Both the position numbers and the translations under genes were made by a program. Shown piece after piece: positions 35,801-42,806 of a stretch of DNA of 48,215 bases. The notes beneath the pieces are model-generated. The model was given only the letters and a program-made list of their open reading frames with translations. It was not told the DNA's origin and did no database searches. The DNA is from Verrucomicrobiales bacterium (GTDB lineage Bacteria; Verrucomicrobiota; Verrucomicrobiia; Verrucomicrobiales; DEV007). How positions within the stretch are numbered: position 1 is the first letter of the stretch; every line of letters begins with the position of its first letter. Location of the stretch: contig JANQJH010000401.1 in the NCBI GenBank assembly GCA_028281705.1, forward strand, positions 1 through 48,215, given 5' to 3'.

Positions 35801-35998
35801 GACGTAGGGCTCGGCGTCGGGATTGTGCACCTCCAGCCAATCGGGATAGTCGTCGTCGTCGTCGATGACCTGTCCTTGGCCCGCGGCGGAAAACTCACTG
35901 ATGATGGGAGCGGCGGAGAGCTCGGCCAGCGGGAGGAGGAGTTGAAGCAACAGGTAGGCGCAGAAGAGGAGAAGCGAGAGGTGTGGCCTGGCGATCAT
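32861..35998 (-). CDS. Secreted CotH-kinase/lamin-tail protein 2
   Basis: 1045 residues from the ATG at 35998, which opens a signal peptide (long hydrophobic run LSLLLFCAYLLLQLLLPLAEL). Order of parts: LTD near 30-185 (PIISEFSAAG, DYPDWLEVHN); a chitobiase/hexosaminidase C-terminal-like domain near 195-265 (HFTLDGSEPG); the CotH region about 285-650 (CGIRIYGNASRQ, KHNMRLAFRSRYG, LYINGLYWGFYQTVERVDHHFM, FMWDSENIF in place of the classic PWDLD); a second chitobiase-like domain (LFTLDQTDP); an LTD near 800-930 (SEIHYHPAEP); and a C-terminal tail. Its layout differs from that of the CotH protein at 4614-9110, so they are not recent duplicates. It lies 86 bp downstream of an ECF sigma factor, probably in the same unit. 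Confidence 0.9.
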   Translation of the reverse strand: MIARPHLSLLLFCAYLLLQLLLPLAELSAAPIISEFSAAGQGQVIDDDDDYPDWLEVHNPDAEPYVLTDHYVTDDPGNLTKWTFPRGQTLRPGEHLLLYASRKDRTNIFQAAIHTNFSLATSGGFIALVASDGETVLHQWADYPKQRVGVSYGLGSGGQPGYFDQATPGAANLQAIPEVVKDTKFSVDRGFHTDPVSLTITSATEGARIHFTLDGSEPGLEHGTLFESPITIDETTVVRAIAMKEGMISSNIDTHSYLFLSSVLNQPEDPAGFPNRWGSVPSDYEFDTSVGTTEEFEAALLGYPSISLVMPIDSWFNPSRQDGEGGIYANSLERGADWEKAVSAEFINFEGSRDTQVDCGIRIYGNASRQTSRPKHNMRLAFRSRYGPSKLDFPVFGRDQATGINGLLFNGQNGDSWFHPNLGQRQTASYLRDHFAHELLGDMGHLTPPQSRAHLYINGLYWGFYQTVERVDHHFMARLLGGEPEEYDSMKASIQEGPTVVAGNSRAYDAMFDVANAGVSDAAGYAAIQQYLDLDSFIDYMLINFWSGNRDWDHNNWRNGRHRSEGSPWHYFMWDSENIFKESGIDRTGNNTANNPTRLHSQLSRNADYRLKFADHVQKHLFNNGLLTEETVKARWQRWADYIRPGLKAESARWGDHHRRGNPHTVEDDFERAFVDLMENMFPQRAKNALRQFKNRDLYPTDLQPVEFNQHGGPIDSGFTFTMKAGTIFQPQDGDILFTLDQTDPMEGGTVYAEAIALTETTTVKARVRDESGRWGPVNVARFTLGQRPQVGELFISEIHYHPAEPTAEENPDGVWSRTDFEFVEIANVSPRTLQLGGIAFTAGIRFTFPEHSLAPGQRLLVVEDATAFEQRYGTTPADRIAGIYRGQLNNGGEQLTLSDDVGQTLHTLFFDDEEAWPAEADGQGQSLVLSNPDAASDAEGWSLSQSIGGSPGSADGDTGSKPPNNLLDGLSPGGVQVTPTLLSISLLEEASAWLVMPQGSDDLHTWRETGIGLERIEGGEARLRQWKISEDGRKPFYRFRISLP

Positions 35999-36084
35999 TG
36001 GCCTACTATAGGGGCCGTCGTCCGAGAGAGGCAATGTCCAAGCCGTTCCGGTGGGGATCGATCGAGCGATCGATGTCCTCGGGA

Positions 36085-36642
36085 CTACTCGGCGCTGATG
36101 GCGCGTTTGAGCCAGATTTTGGAATACGTCCAGAGTGCTTCCGCGGTCCGCTTTTTCATTCCGAGTGCTGACGCCGCCTCATCCATGGTCATGCCGACGA
36201 AGTAGCGAAGTTTGACGAGCTGAGCGGCGGTTTCGTCTTCCTTGGCCAGGGCGTCCAGGGCTTCGTGGACGGCTAACAACTCATCGGGAGGGACGGCCAG
36301 TTCGATGGGAGTTTCATCGATGTCTTCATGCTGGATCCCGCCCCCACGTTTGGCGCTCTTTTTCTTGCGCGCGTGATCGACGAGGATCCGCCGCATCGCT
36401 TCGGCGGCGGCGCCGAAGAAATGGGCGCGGTTTTCCCACTCCGAGGAGGAGTCGGATCCGGAGAGTCTGAGCCAGGCCTCGTGTACGAGGGCGGTAGGCT
36501 GCAAGGTGTGTGCCACGGATTCGTTCGCCATCTTTCGGGTGGCGAGGCGTCTGAGTTCGTCATAGACCACGGGCAGCAGCTCGGCCGCATCCACCTTTCC
36601 CTCCTGGAGGCCATTGAGAATGCGCGTGAAATCGGGGTCCAT
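36085..36642 (-). CDS. ECF sigma factor, TIGR02999-like
   Basis: 185 residues from the ATG before DPDFTRILNGL (alternative ATGs upstream at 36663 and beyond). The sigma region 2 pattern includes ELLPVVYDELRRLATRKM and LQPTALVHEAWLRLSG, ARAHFF-type residues and MRRILVDHARKK. Region 4 is LVKLRYFVGMTMDEAASALGMKKRTAEALW. This is the sub-group often called ECF sigma/TIGR02999 in Planctomycetota and Verrucomicrobiota. No anti-sigma factor is adjacent. In this sub-group a Ser/Thr protein kinase is often the neighbour; here the next gene encodes an exported CotH kinase-like protein. Confidence 0.9.
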   Translation of the reverse strand: MDPDFTRILNGLQEGKVDAAELLPVVYDELRRLATRKMANESVAHTLQPTALVHEAWLRLSGSDSSSEWENRAHFFGAAAEAMRRILVDHARKKKSAKRGGGIQHEDIDETPIELAVPPDELLAVHEALDALAKEDETAAQLVKLRYFVGMTMDEAASALGMKKRTAEALWTYSKIWLKRAISAE

Positions 36643-36795
36643 GGTCGTCGGGAGAGGGACCATATGGTCGTGGTCCCGCCGAGGCAACCCGCAAGGGGAG
36701 CGGTGTTTCTGGGGATCGGCTAGAGGGTATCCGAAATGGAAGGCAGCTGGGGTGGCCGCCCGACAACACCATCGAGATTACTCGGGGATTTGTAG

Positions 36796-36816
36796 GGCAA
36801 GCGCTTCGCTCTTGCC
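36796..36816. repeat. 21-bp imperfect palindrome
   Basis: GGCAAG and CTTGCC arms surround CGCTTCGCT, giving an eight-pair stem with one mismatch and a TTC loop. It lies in the spacer between the ECF sigma gene and the solute-binding protein gene. Confidence 0.5.
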
Positions 36817-36830
36817 GTGAGTGCCGTGTG

Positions 36831-36853
36831 AGCAGCAGGGTGCACCCTCTGCT
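36831..36853 (-). terminator. Strong hairpin at the end of the solute-binding protein gene
   Basis: AGCAG-C-AGGGTGCACCCT-CTGCT can fold into about ten pairs with one bulged base. It reaches into the TAG stop of the minus-strand gene (36852-36854). No U-tract follows, so a stabilising or rho-assisted terminator role is possible. Confidence 0.4.
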
Positions 36854-38474
36854 AGTGACGGACGGTTCCGGATCGGGCCAGCTTGACCACGCGGCGGTAG
36901 TGGGAGCGAAAATACGCGGTCAAGTCTCTGGCGTAACGGCTCTGCTCCAGCTTGGACCGTTTGAGAATCTCCGAGATTTCACCCAGCGCCACGGCATAAC
37001 TCACGCGCGCCACGTCGTCGAAGAGAGCGGTGGCTACCGGGGGAAAATTGTGCTCGATGAGCGCCTGCCAGGCATCCTGAAGTTCGGCGTGGGCGTCGAC
37101 GCACATCGACTTGAGGATGAAGCGGATGGCGCCAAAGGCCCGGCCAGTCCAGGCGGCTTCGTAGTGAAAGAGATGGCTCTTTTCGAACGGCCGCTCGTCG
37201 GGATCGGCGAAATGGCGAAGATACTCGGGTTGGTAGATGTCCTTGCGCACCGGGAGGCGGCGCAGGGCCTGTCTCTTGGGACCACCGGGAGTGCCGGCGC
37301 GATAGTTCCATAACTGCTGGCCCTCGAGGGAGAGGGTGAACTCGATGAACTTGAGTGCCAGCCGCCGATTGGGAGCCCCGCGGAGCATGGCGATGGGATC
37401 GACGCTCAGCGACGAGCCCCCTTCGGGCGTGACAAATTGCATCCGGGAGTCACCGGCGCGGTTCTGAACGCGTTCGTGGAAGGTCCGCCCGTAGTAATCG
37501 ATGCACATGCCGGCGGCCGCGTTGCCCGCCGCCACATCGGCGGGAATCTTGGCGGCGAAATTGGCGTAGTAGCGTGCGTTGGCCCCGATGCGGCGGATCA
37601 AACGCATGCCCGCGGTCCAGCCGCGTGCCAGCGCGTCCTCGGCGGATTCGTCCGGCCGGGCGGCATCGAGGGCGCGTCTCATCTGCTGTTGCAGGATCAT
37701 CTCGAAGGCCTTGATCACGGAACCGCTGGTCGAGGGATCGGCGATGGAGACTTCTTTGAAGAGCTTGGCGTGCCCCAGCAAGTTCCAATCGACGGGTTCG
37801 TGCTGGAGATTGAGGCGCGCGATGGCGTCGTGGTTGAGACAGATGCCAAAGGTCGTGAGGCAGGTTCCCAACCAGCGAAACTCCGGGTCGTAGAAGGGTT
37901 CACCTCCGACTACCTGCGGGATGACCTCCGGTTGAAACCAGCGTGCTTGACGCTCGGCGATCCCCGAGTTCACGAGGTATCCCTTGCCGCTGTTGACGAC
38001 AAAGGGATAGGCGCCGCCGCCGAAGAAGAGATCCAATCCGATCCCGATCTCCGAGTCGAGAAAGGTGCGGCGCGCGGATTCCCCGGGGCCATCTTCAACC
38101 GGATCTTCGGGAAGCGTGAGGCGGCGATCGTTGAAGGCGGCTGCGACTTCCGGCGTCCAGGAACGACCTAACTGATTCTTCCACACGTGCTTGAAGGCGA
38201 AGGTGTACTCGGTATCGAGGATCTTTTCGATCTCCGAAGTGCCACCGGGAACTCGCCATTCGATGAAGATATCGATCCCTTCGCGCCGGCGCATGTAGTG
38301 ACGGAAGGCCGCGGTGAATTCACGTCGAATGCTCTCGCTATGCGGGGTGATGATGTTGAGGATCTGCGTGGGCGAAGTCGCCAGTCGCGGGTCGTGCTCG
38401 GCCTCCGGTTTCAGCAGAAAGGGGATGCTGATGACGGCGGCGAGCGCTCCAAGGCTGACGAGCAATCGGGTCAC
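36852..38474 (-). CDS. ABC transporter solute-binding protein
   Basis: 540 residues from the GTG at 38474. That start overlaps the stop of the ATPase gene (GTGA), while longer versions run back into the ATPase frame. The N-terminus is a signal or anchor helix (TRLLVSLGALAAVISIPFLL). The body fits the type 2 periplasmic binding fold of the iron(III)/spermidine kind: ILNIITPHSESIRREF at the start, DLFFGGGAYPF, a GICLNHDAIARL stretch, DPSTSGSV, YYANFAAKIPADVAAGNAAAGMCIDYYG, and ALKFIEFTLSLEGQQLW. It is longer than most members (about 340 aa) because of an extended C-terminal half. Ligand not determinable; ferric iron is a guess from the family. Confidence 0.85.
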   Translation of the reverse strand: MTRLLVSLGALAAVISIPFLLKPEAEHDPRLATSPTQILNIITPHSESIRREFTAAFRHYMRRREGIDIFIEWRVPGGTSEIEKILDTEYTFAFKHVWKNQLGRSWTPEVAAAFNDRRLTLPEDPVEDGPGESARRTFLDSEIGIGLDLFFGGGAYPFVVNSGKGYLVNSGIAERQARWFQPEVIPQVVGGEPFYDPEFRWLGTCLTTFGICLNHDAIARLNLQHEPVDWNLLGHAKLFKEVSIADPSTSGSVIKAFEMILQQQMRRALDAARPDESAEDALARGWTAGMRLIRRIGANARYYANFAAKIPADVAAGNAAAGMCIDYYGRTFHERVQNRAGDSRMQFVTPEGGSSLSVDPIAMLRGAPNRRLALKFIEFTLSLEGQQLWNYRAGTPGGPKRQALRRLPVRKDIYQPEYLRHFADPDERPFEKSHLFHYEAAWTGRAFGAIRFILKSMCVDAHAELQDAWQALIEHNFPPVATALFDDVARVSYAVALGEISEILKRSKLEQSRYARDLTAYFRSHYRRVVKLARSGTVRH

Positions 38475-39574
38475 GGCGTCGAATTTACCACACCCAAGGG
38501 GGCTTGTAGAACGATGACGTCCTCGGCCTGCACGGTGGCGTGCAGCCAAGCCTTCTCCTCACCGTCTCCGAGATGACGCGGATTGAGTTCGGCGGTGCGG
38601 ATCATGGAGCCGTCACTCGTTTTGAGTTCGTGTTGAGCGATCTCGCCGAGATAGGTCGTGCTCGCAATGAAGCCATCCATGGTGTTGGGACCACGAGGTG
38701 CGTCTGTGAGTGCGAGGGACTCCGGCCGGATGGCGAGGACGACGAGTTCTCCCTTCGCCGGAGTCCAGTTAGGATGGGCGATGGTGCCCAGAAAGCGGCC
38801 ATGGGCGGTGTCGAGGCGAGCCGTGCGGCCGTCGATCGATTTGACGCGTCCCCCGATGAAGTTGGACTCGCCGATGAACTTGGCCACGGCGCAGGTCCGG
38901 GGCCGGCGGTAGATCTCCTGGGGACGGCCGACCTGAGCCACCTTGCCCGCTTCAAGAATGGCCACGCGATCGGCGACGGAGAGGGCTTCTTTCTGGTCGT
39001 GGGTCACGTAGATGGCGGTGAGGCCGTGGACCTTGCAGAGCTGCCTGATCTCGCCGCGCATCTCGAGGCGGAGTTTGGCGTCGAGGTTGGACAGCGGTTC
39101 GTCCAGGAGGAGACACTGGGGTCGCACGGCCAGTGCGCGGGCGAGGGCGACGCGTTGTTGCTGCCCGCCGGAGAGGGCATTGATGGAACGCTCCTCCAGG
39201 CCTTGCAGTTGCACCAATGCTAACATCGCCTCCACGCGCTCGGCGATCTTTGCCTTGGGGATCTTCATCTGTTCCAGGCCGAAGGCGACATTCTTGGCCA
39301 CATTGAGATGGGGCCAGAGAGCGTAACTCTGGAACATCATCGCAGTTTGACGTTTGTGCGGAGGCACCGCCGTCATGTCCGTCTGGTTGAAGAGGATCCT
39401 CCCGGTGTCCGGTTGGGTGAATCCCGCGAGGGTGCGGATAAGGGTGGTCTTGCCGCAGCCGCTGGGTCCGAGGAGAAAGAAGATTTCTCCGGGCTCGATC
39501 TCGAGATTGATGTCATCTAACGCTTGCGTGTCTCCAAACGCTTTGCTGACGTTTTCGATGGTGATCGAGACCAT
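38471..39574 (-). CDS. ABC transporter ATP-binding protein (PotA/FbpC type)
   Basis: 367 residues from the ATG before VSITIENVSKAFG; an open frame of 34 more codons upstream lacks family similarity. Walker A GPSGCGKT is at residues 36-43, the Q-loop at MMFQSY, the signature LSGGQQQR near 134-141, Walker B CLLLDEP near 154, and the switch His in YVTHDQKEAL. A TOBE-like C-terminal domain follows (IRPESLAL). This places it with importers of iron, polyamine, sulfate or sugar. The solute-binding protein gene is coupled through a 4-bp GTGA overlap, but no permease gene is adjacent on either side. Confidence 0.93.
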   Translation of the reverse strand: MVSITIENVSKAFGDTQALDDINLEIEPGEIFFLLGPSGCGKTTLIRTLAGFTQPDTGRILFNQTDMTAVPPHKRQTAMMFQSYALWPHLNVAKNVAFGLEQMKIPKAKIAERVEAMLALVQLQGLEERSINALSGGQQQRVALARALAVRPQCLLLDEPLSNLDAKLRLEMRGEIRQLCKVHGLTAIYVTHDQKEALSVADRVAILEAGKVAQVGRPQEIYRRPRTCAVAKFIGESNFIGGRVKSIDGRTARLDTAHGRFLGTIAHPNWTPAKGELVVLAIRPESLALTDAPRGPNTMDGFIASTTYLGEIAQHELKTSDGSMIRTAELNPRHLGDGEEKAWLHATVQAEDVIVLQAPLGVVNSTP

Positions 39575-40049
39575 GGATGGGGTTTCTTGGTGATTGTTGT
39601 AGGCTGTTTGTAGATAGAGTTTTACGTCATCTTCTGTGTGGGTCGTTGCCGAACGTGAGACGCCCGGAGTCACCATGAATATATCCTATTGGCTCAACGG
39701 GAAGCAGGTAAAGCGATACTTTTCGGGCGTCTGGAGGAAGGCGTGAGACGATGGTGATGCAGGTGCTTCTATCGGCCGGCTAGTTAGATCCCTCCGATCC
39801 CTGATTCATCGAATCCGAAATCATCCCCAGATTCATCAATCTCTATGGCGAAAAATCCGTTTCATTCGCCGTCTGTGAGAACATCCCAGGTGCCAGCTTG
39901 TTCAGTGCCGAAGCTTGCCAGAAGGCCGCAGCCGCCTCCTTTTGCTTTCCCGCCTTCAAGAGCAAGGTAGATCGGCGGCAGGCGGCCAATAGAGGTGTCT
40001 AGCCAGTGCATAGGCCAGATAATTTATAACGATTTTTTCTGACGGCACA
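39575..40049. other. Non-coding spacer with possible gene remnant
   Basis: About 475 bp between two minus-strand genes. The part nearest the ATPase is AT-richer and may hold its promoter, though I see no clear boxes. The part from about 39843 to 40011 looks like decayed coding sequence and is listed separately. Confidence 0.5.
39843..40011 (-). pseudogene. Possible frameshifted coding remnant
   Basis: Two overlapping minus frames have coding-like composition. One begins at ATG 40011 (WLDTSIGRLPPIYLALE) and stops at 39862. Another, ending at a stop at 39843, reads LLLKAGKQKEAAAAFWQASA then LNKLAPGMFSQT, which resembles a TPR helix pair. A single frameshift near 39960 would join them. The parent gene is unknown; this could equally be chance. 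Confidence 0.25.
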
Positions 40050-40793
40050 CTAATCTGAGTAACTACTGCTGGCTGAAGACCCAATGGCCCATTGAGAGTC
40101 GCCATTGATGGCGATCATCTGCACCGCGTCGATTTCATTCCAGCCCGAAACGCGACGAGTGTCCAGATACACCTTCAAGGTTTTTACCGTGGTGGGTTCC
40201 GGTACCGGAAACTTTGAGATTACCAGCTCGTCGGGTCTTTGCACCGTGGTCGTTCCTTCCCAGACAATGATCTCTTGGCCGTCCTCCAGAAACACGGTCA
40301 TCTTGCTGATTGCCCCGGGATTGTAGCTCTCAATGACATTGATCTGCCCTAAGGTCATCGGAGTCTCGTAGTCTAACTTGAGCCACTCTTCTCCGGCATC
40401 GGGCTGTTTTGGCGCCCATGCCGTTTGTATGTCGCCCGCTCTTGGGGTGTCAGGCTCTCCGGTTGCTTGTTCATGTCCCCATCCTCTTTTGGGGCCTCCG
40501 CTCCAATGAGCAATTCGCTGGCCAATTCGTGATGGTGTTTCTGCCCTCTTCCTCGGCGTAGTGTTGCCAGCTGACTGTTTGAGTTGGGTGACTTCCGATC
40601 TAAGGTCTTGCAATTCGCGCCTCAACTGCTCTGCATCAGTAGCAAGTGCTTGAAACTGATTATTCGAATGCTCGGAGAGATCGTCCAAAGTTCCGAAGAG
40701 CCGTTTTTCAATGTAGGTGAATGATCGAGTGATTTCCCAGAAAGTGCCTACCAAGACGAGGATCAATATCATGGTCGATAGGTGAGATTTCAT
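40050..40793 (-). CDS. Membrane-anchored coiled-coil protein with discoidin-like domain
   Basis: 247 residues from ATG 40793. One N-terminal membrane helix (MILILVLVGTFW), a coiled coil near residues 35-75 (many Leu/Gln/Glu heptads), then an F5/8-type C-like beta-sandwich from about 105. The latter has ATGEPDTPRAGDIQTAWAP, EWLKLDYETPMTLGQINV and VYLDTRRVSGWNEIDAVQMI, a pattern shared with exported proteins of this phylum. The GWNEIDAV signature is typical of the sugar- or ligand-binding module. Orientation: short cytoplasmic N-terminus, domain outside the cytoplasmic membrane. It lies downstream of the VTT gene, separated by 157 bp with a hairpin, so probably a separate unit. Confidence 0.75.
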   Translation of the reverse strand: MKSHLSTMILILVLVGTFWEITRSFTYIEKRLFGTLDDLSEHSNNQFQALATDAEQLRRELQDLRSEVTQLKQSAGNTTPRKRAETPSRIGQRIAHWSGGPKRGWGHEQATGEPDTPRAGDIQTAWAPKQPDAGEEWLKLDYETPMTLGQINVIESYNPGAISKMTVFLEDGQEIIVWEGTTTVQRPDELVISKFPVPEPTTVKTLKVYLDTRRVSGWNEIDAVQMIAINGDSQWAIGSSASSSYSD

Positions 40794-40881
40794 GATCAAG
40801 ATCTGGCTTCATCTGATCCTAGCGAGCGCCAGGCAGTTTTCCAGTTTTAAGGGCTCCCTCCAATCCATGACACACCTGTGC

Positions 40882-40906
40882 TGGCGCCGCGGCGTGGGCG
40901 GCGCCA
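40882..40906 (-). terminator. GC-rich 9-bp hairpin after the VTT gene
   Basis: TGGCGCCGC (40882-40890) pairs perfectly with GCGGCGCCA (40898-40906), loop 7 nt. It is 45 bp past the stop of the VTT-domain gene on the minus strand and could end the DUF2333-VTT transcript. There is no following T-run. Confidence 0.45.
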
Positions 40907-40950
40907 TGTGGCCGCCCCCCTTCTCGTGGAGCTTGCCTTGCCAGTGCGAG

Positions 40951-41604
40951 CTATTTCTGATGGCTGGATTTGCGGACGCGAGCGACGAGAAAGGCTCCTC
41001 CTCCCAAGATCGCTAATCCGATCAGAGCTTCCACCGCGTTTTGATTGACCAGCGAATCACCCATGATGACAAAACCAAGAGCGTAGAGAAAGGTGATGAT
41101 CCAAGAAACACCGAAGTAGACCGGAAAGCGGATCTCACTCAGAGCCGTGACGTAGTTCTTGACGAATGTGGGGATTCCTGGTGTGAGGCGGAAGACGAGA
41201 AGGAATTGCAAGGCTTGCTTTTCATCATGCTCCGGCCACTCGATTCTCCATTCCCGCATCAAGCGTCGAACCAATCGCCTGATCCAGCGGTTTGCCAACC
41301 AATAGCTGAGCGCGAGATTCAATGCGATGCTGAGGGCACAGCCTGCCAGGGCGGCCAGTGGTGTGAAGGTCGCGCCGGCGATGACGAAAAGAGGGGTGGT
41401 GGGGACGCCGAATAAGGGTAGCAATGCCAGTCCGAGGAAGAAGGGCACGTAGCCCACGCGGCGTTTCCATTCGTAAAAGGCGTTCCAGTCCCAAAGGGCA
41501 ATGAAATCCCAGCAGAGCAGGCCAATAATGAGGACAATAAGGGCAGCACCGGCCGCCTTGGTTAACCGATGAGTATCGGTCCGAGACAATCGAATGGAAA
41601 GCAC
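40951..41604 (-). CDS. VTT-domain (TVP38/TMEM64-like) membrane protein
   Basis: 217 residues, GTG start. Hydrophobic helices lie near 15-38, 50-90, 90-108 and 158-208. The VTT/DedA-like core is clear: LLPLFGVPTTPLFVIAGATF, then an amphipathic loop, and FLLVFRLTPGIPTFVKNYVTAL, equivalent to the FxRxxPGxPxxxxNY signature with the essential Arg and Pro. Family members act in membrane lipid movement (lipid scramblase or undecaprenyl-phosphate flippase roles are known for relatives). It starts 25 bp after the DUF2333 stop, so the two form an operon. Confidence 0.88.
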   Translation of the reverse strand: MLSIRLSRTDTHRLTKAAGAALIVLIIGLLCWDFIALWDWNAFYEWKRRVGYVPFFLGLALLPLFGVPTTPLFVIAGATFTPLAALAGCALSIALNLALSYWLANRWIRRLVRRLMREWRIEWPEHDEKQALQFLLVFRLTPGIPTFVKNYVTALSEIRFPVYFGVSWIITFLYALGFVIMGDSLVNQNAVEALIGLAILGGGAFLVARVRKSSHQK

Positions 41605-41629
41605 GATGGTTCTATGAAGAAAAGGTTCT

Positions 41630-42652
41630 CTAGCCTTCGACCAGCAATGTTCTGAGGTCGATGAGGGCGGCGTTGGCCCGGGAGATGTAGGAGGCCATGA
41701 CCAGGGAATGGTTGGTTAACATTCCGAAGCCACTGCTATTGAGGATGACCGGGCTCATGATGGCACGTTGGGTGTTCTCCAGTTTTTCGATGATGCGTTC
41801 GAGCATGGCGGTGGCGTTCTTACTCTCGAGCACGGAATCAAAATCGACTTGGATGCCTCGTAGTGTATGGATGAGCGCCCACACGTAGCCGCGGGCCTCG
41901 AAGAAGATATTGTCGATTTCGTCCCACGGCGTTGGCTCTGTCACTTCTACGAGTTCGTCTTCGTCCGTGTGAATCAGTTCTCGCAGATAGGACTCCCGGA
42001 CACTGTTGCTCAGGCGCTGCGATAGGCTCCCGAGGCGTTTTTCGACGGTGGCAAGGTAGAAGTTGAGGTTGTCGGCACGGTTGAAGAACTGGGCCTCGCC
42101 GGCCTGCAAACGGTCGAGATAGCGCTTGAGAGAGCCGAGGCCGCTCCGATACTCATCTTCAGTCGATGGCAGCATGAACCGTGTATGATCGAAGTGGAAT
42201 TTGGCGTCTGCCTCCATGAGATCGCGATCTTCGACGGATTGGGTCTGGGCGCGGCTGAAGTCGTTGCGTAGCGAGCGGACAGCATCGCGAAGCTCGGTGA
42301 TGACACCGAATTCCCAGCTCGGCATGTTGTCCAAGAACGAGGAAGGCGGCAGGGCATCGTTCGTCAGGTAGCCGCCAGACTTCTCGAGCAGCGTCTCGCC
42401 GACGTGATAGATGGCGCTTGTCGTGAGATACCCTCTCTTCAAGGCCCCCGGTTCCGCTTGCGCCAAGGCGGATGCCTTGCCGGTGACATCGAAAAGTTGA
42501 GGCGAGCGACTGAAGTAGACTCCCAGGGCAAAGAACGTGAGGATTGCGATCGTGCCAAAGAGGACGGCTGGCAGGAGGTAGCGGCGCCATCTTGCGAGCG
42601 GCTTGGCCTTGGTCACGACCAAAGCAGTTTCGGAGGAGGTCAACGTGTTCAT
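41630..42652 (-). CDS. DUF2333 family membrane protein
   Basis: 340 residues from ATG 42652. One transmembrane helix (about 25-48) follows a basic N-terminus; the rest is probably periplasmic and helical. DUF2333 landmarks are present: GYLTTSAIYHVGETLLEKSGGYLTND, LPPSSFLDNMPSWEFGV, DFSRAQTQSVEDRDL, FMLPSTEDEYRSGL, then a helical tail. The family is known mainly from Gammaproteobacteria and its function is unknown, so its presence here hints at horizontal transfer (inference). It heads an operon with the VTT protein and carries an ACATGT-N8-ACATGT element 22 bp upstream of its start. Confidence 0.88.
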   Translation of the reverse strand: MNTLTSSETALVVTKAKPLARWRRYLLPAVLFGTIAILTFFALGVYFSRSPQLFDVTGKASALAQAEPGALKRGYLTTSAIYHVGETLLEKSGGYLTNDALPPSSFLDNMPSWEFGVITELRDAVRSLRNDFSRAQTQSVEDRDLMEADAKFHFDHTRFMLPSTEDEYRSGLGSLKRYLDRLQAGEAQFFNRADNLNFYLATVEKRLGSLSQRLSNSVRESYLRELIHTDEDELVEVTEPTPWDEIDNIFFEARGYVWALIHTLRGIQVDFDSVLESKNATAMLERIIEKLENTQRAIMSPVILNSSGFGMLTNHSLVMASYISRANAALIDLRTLLVEG

Positions 42653-42673
42653 AGGATGAATAAGATGTATATT

Positions 42674-42693
42674 ACATGTTTTGAATTACATGT
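42674..42693. promoter_or_regulatory. ACATGT-N8-ACATGT element, DUF2333 copy
   Basis: ACATGT at 42674-42679 and 42688-42693 with an 8-bp spacer, 22 bp upstream of the DUF2333 start. The same arrangement is found before the UspE-like and baeRF genes. Each half is a palindrome and the centres are 14 bp apart. Confidence 0.6.
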
Positions 42694-42771
42694 TTTTGGT
42701 GACGGATCAAGTGCTTTCTCGGGACACTCGGCACTTTTTGAGAATCCGGATTCCTGAATAGGAATTCATTG

Positions 42772-42791
42772 ACATGTAATAAATAGCATGT
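42772..42791. promoter_or_regulatory. ACATGT-N8-GCATGT element, UspE copy
   Basis: ACATGT at 42772-42777 and GCATGT at 42786-42791, 8-bp spacer, 15 bp before the UspE-like start. TTGACA (42769-42774), a candidate -35 box, overlaps the left half. The flank CATGTTTTAG is shared with the baeRF copy. Confidence 0.6.
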
Positions 42792-42806
42792 TTTAGGAAG
42801 CGTGTC

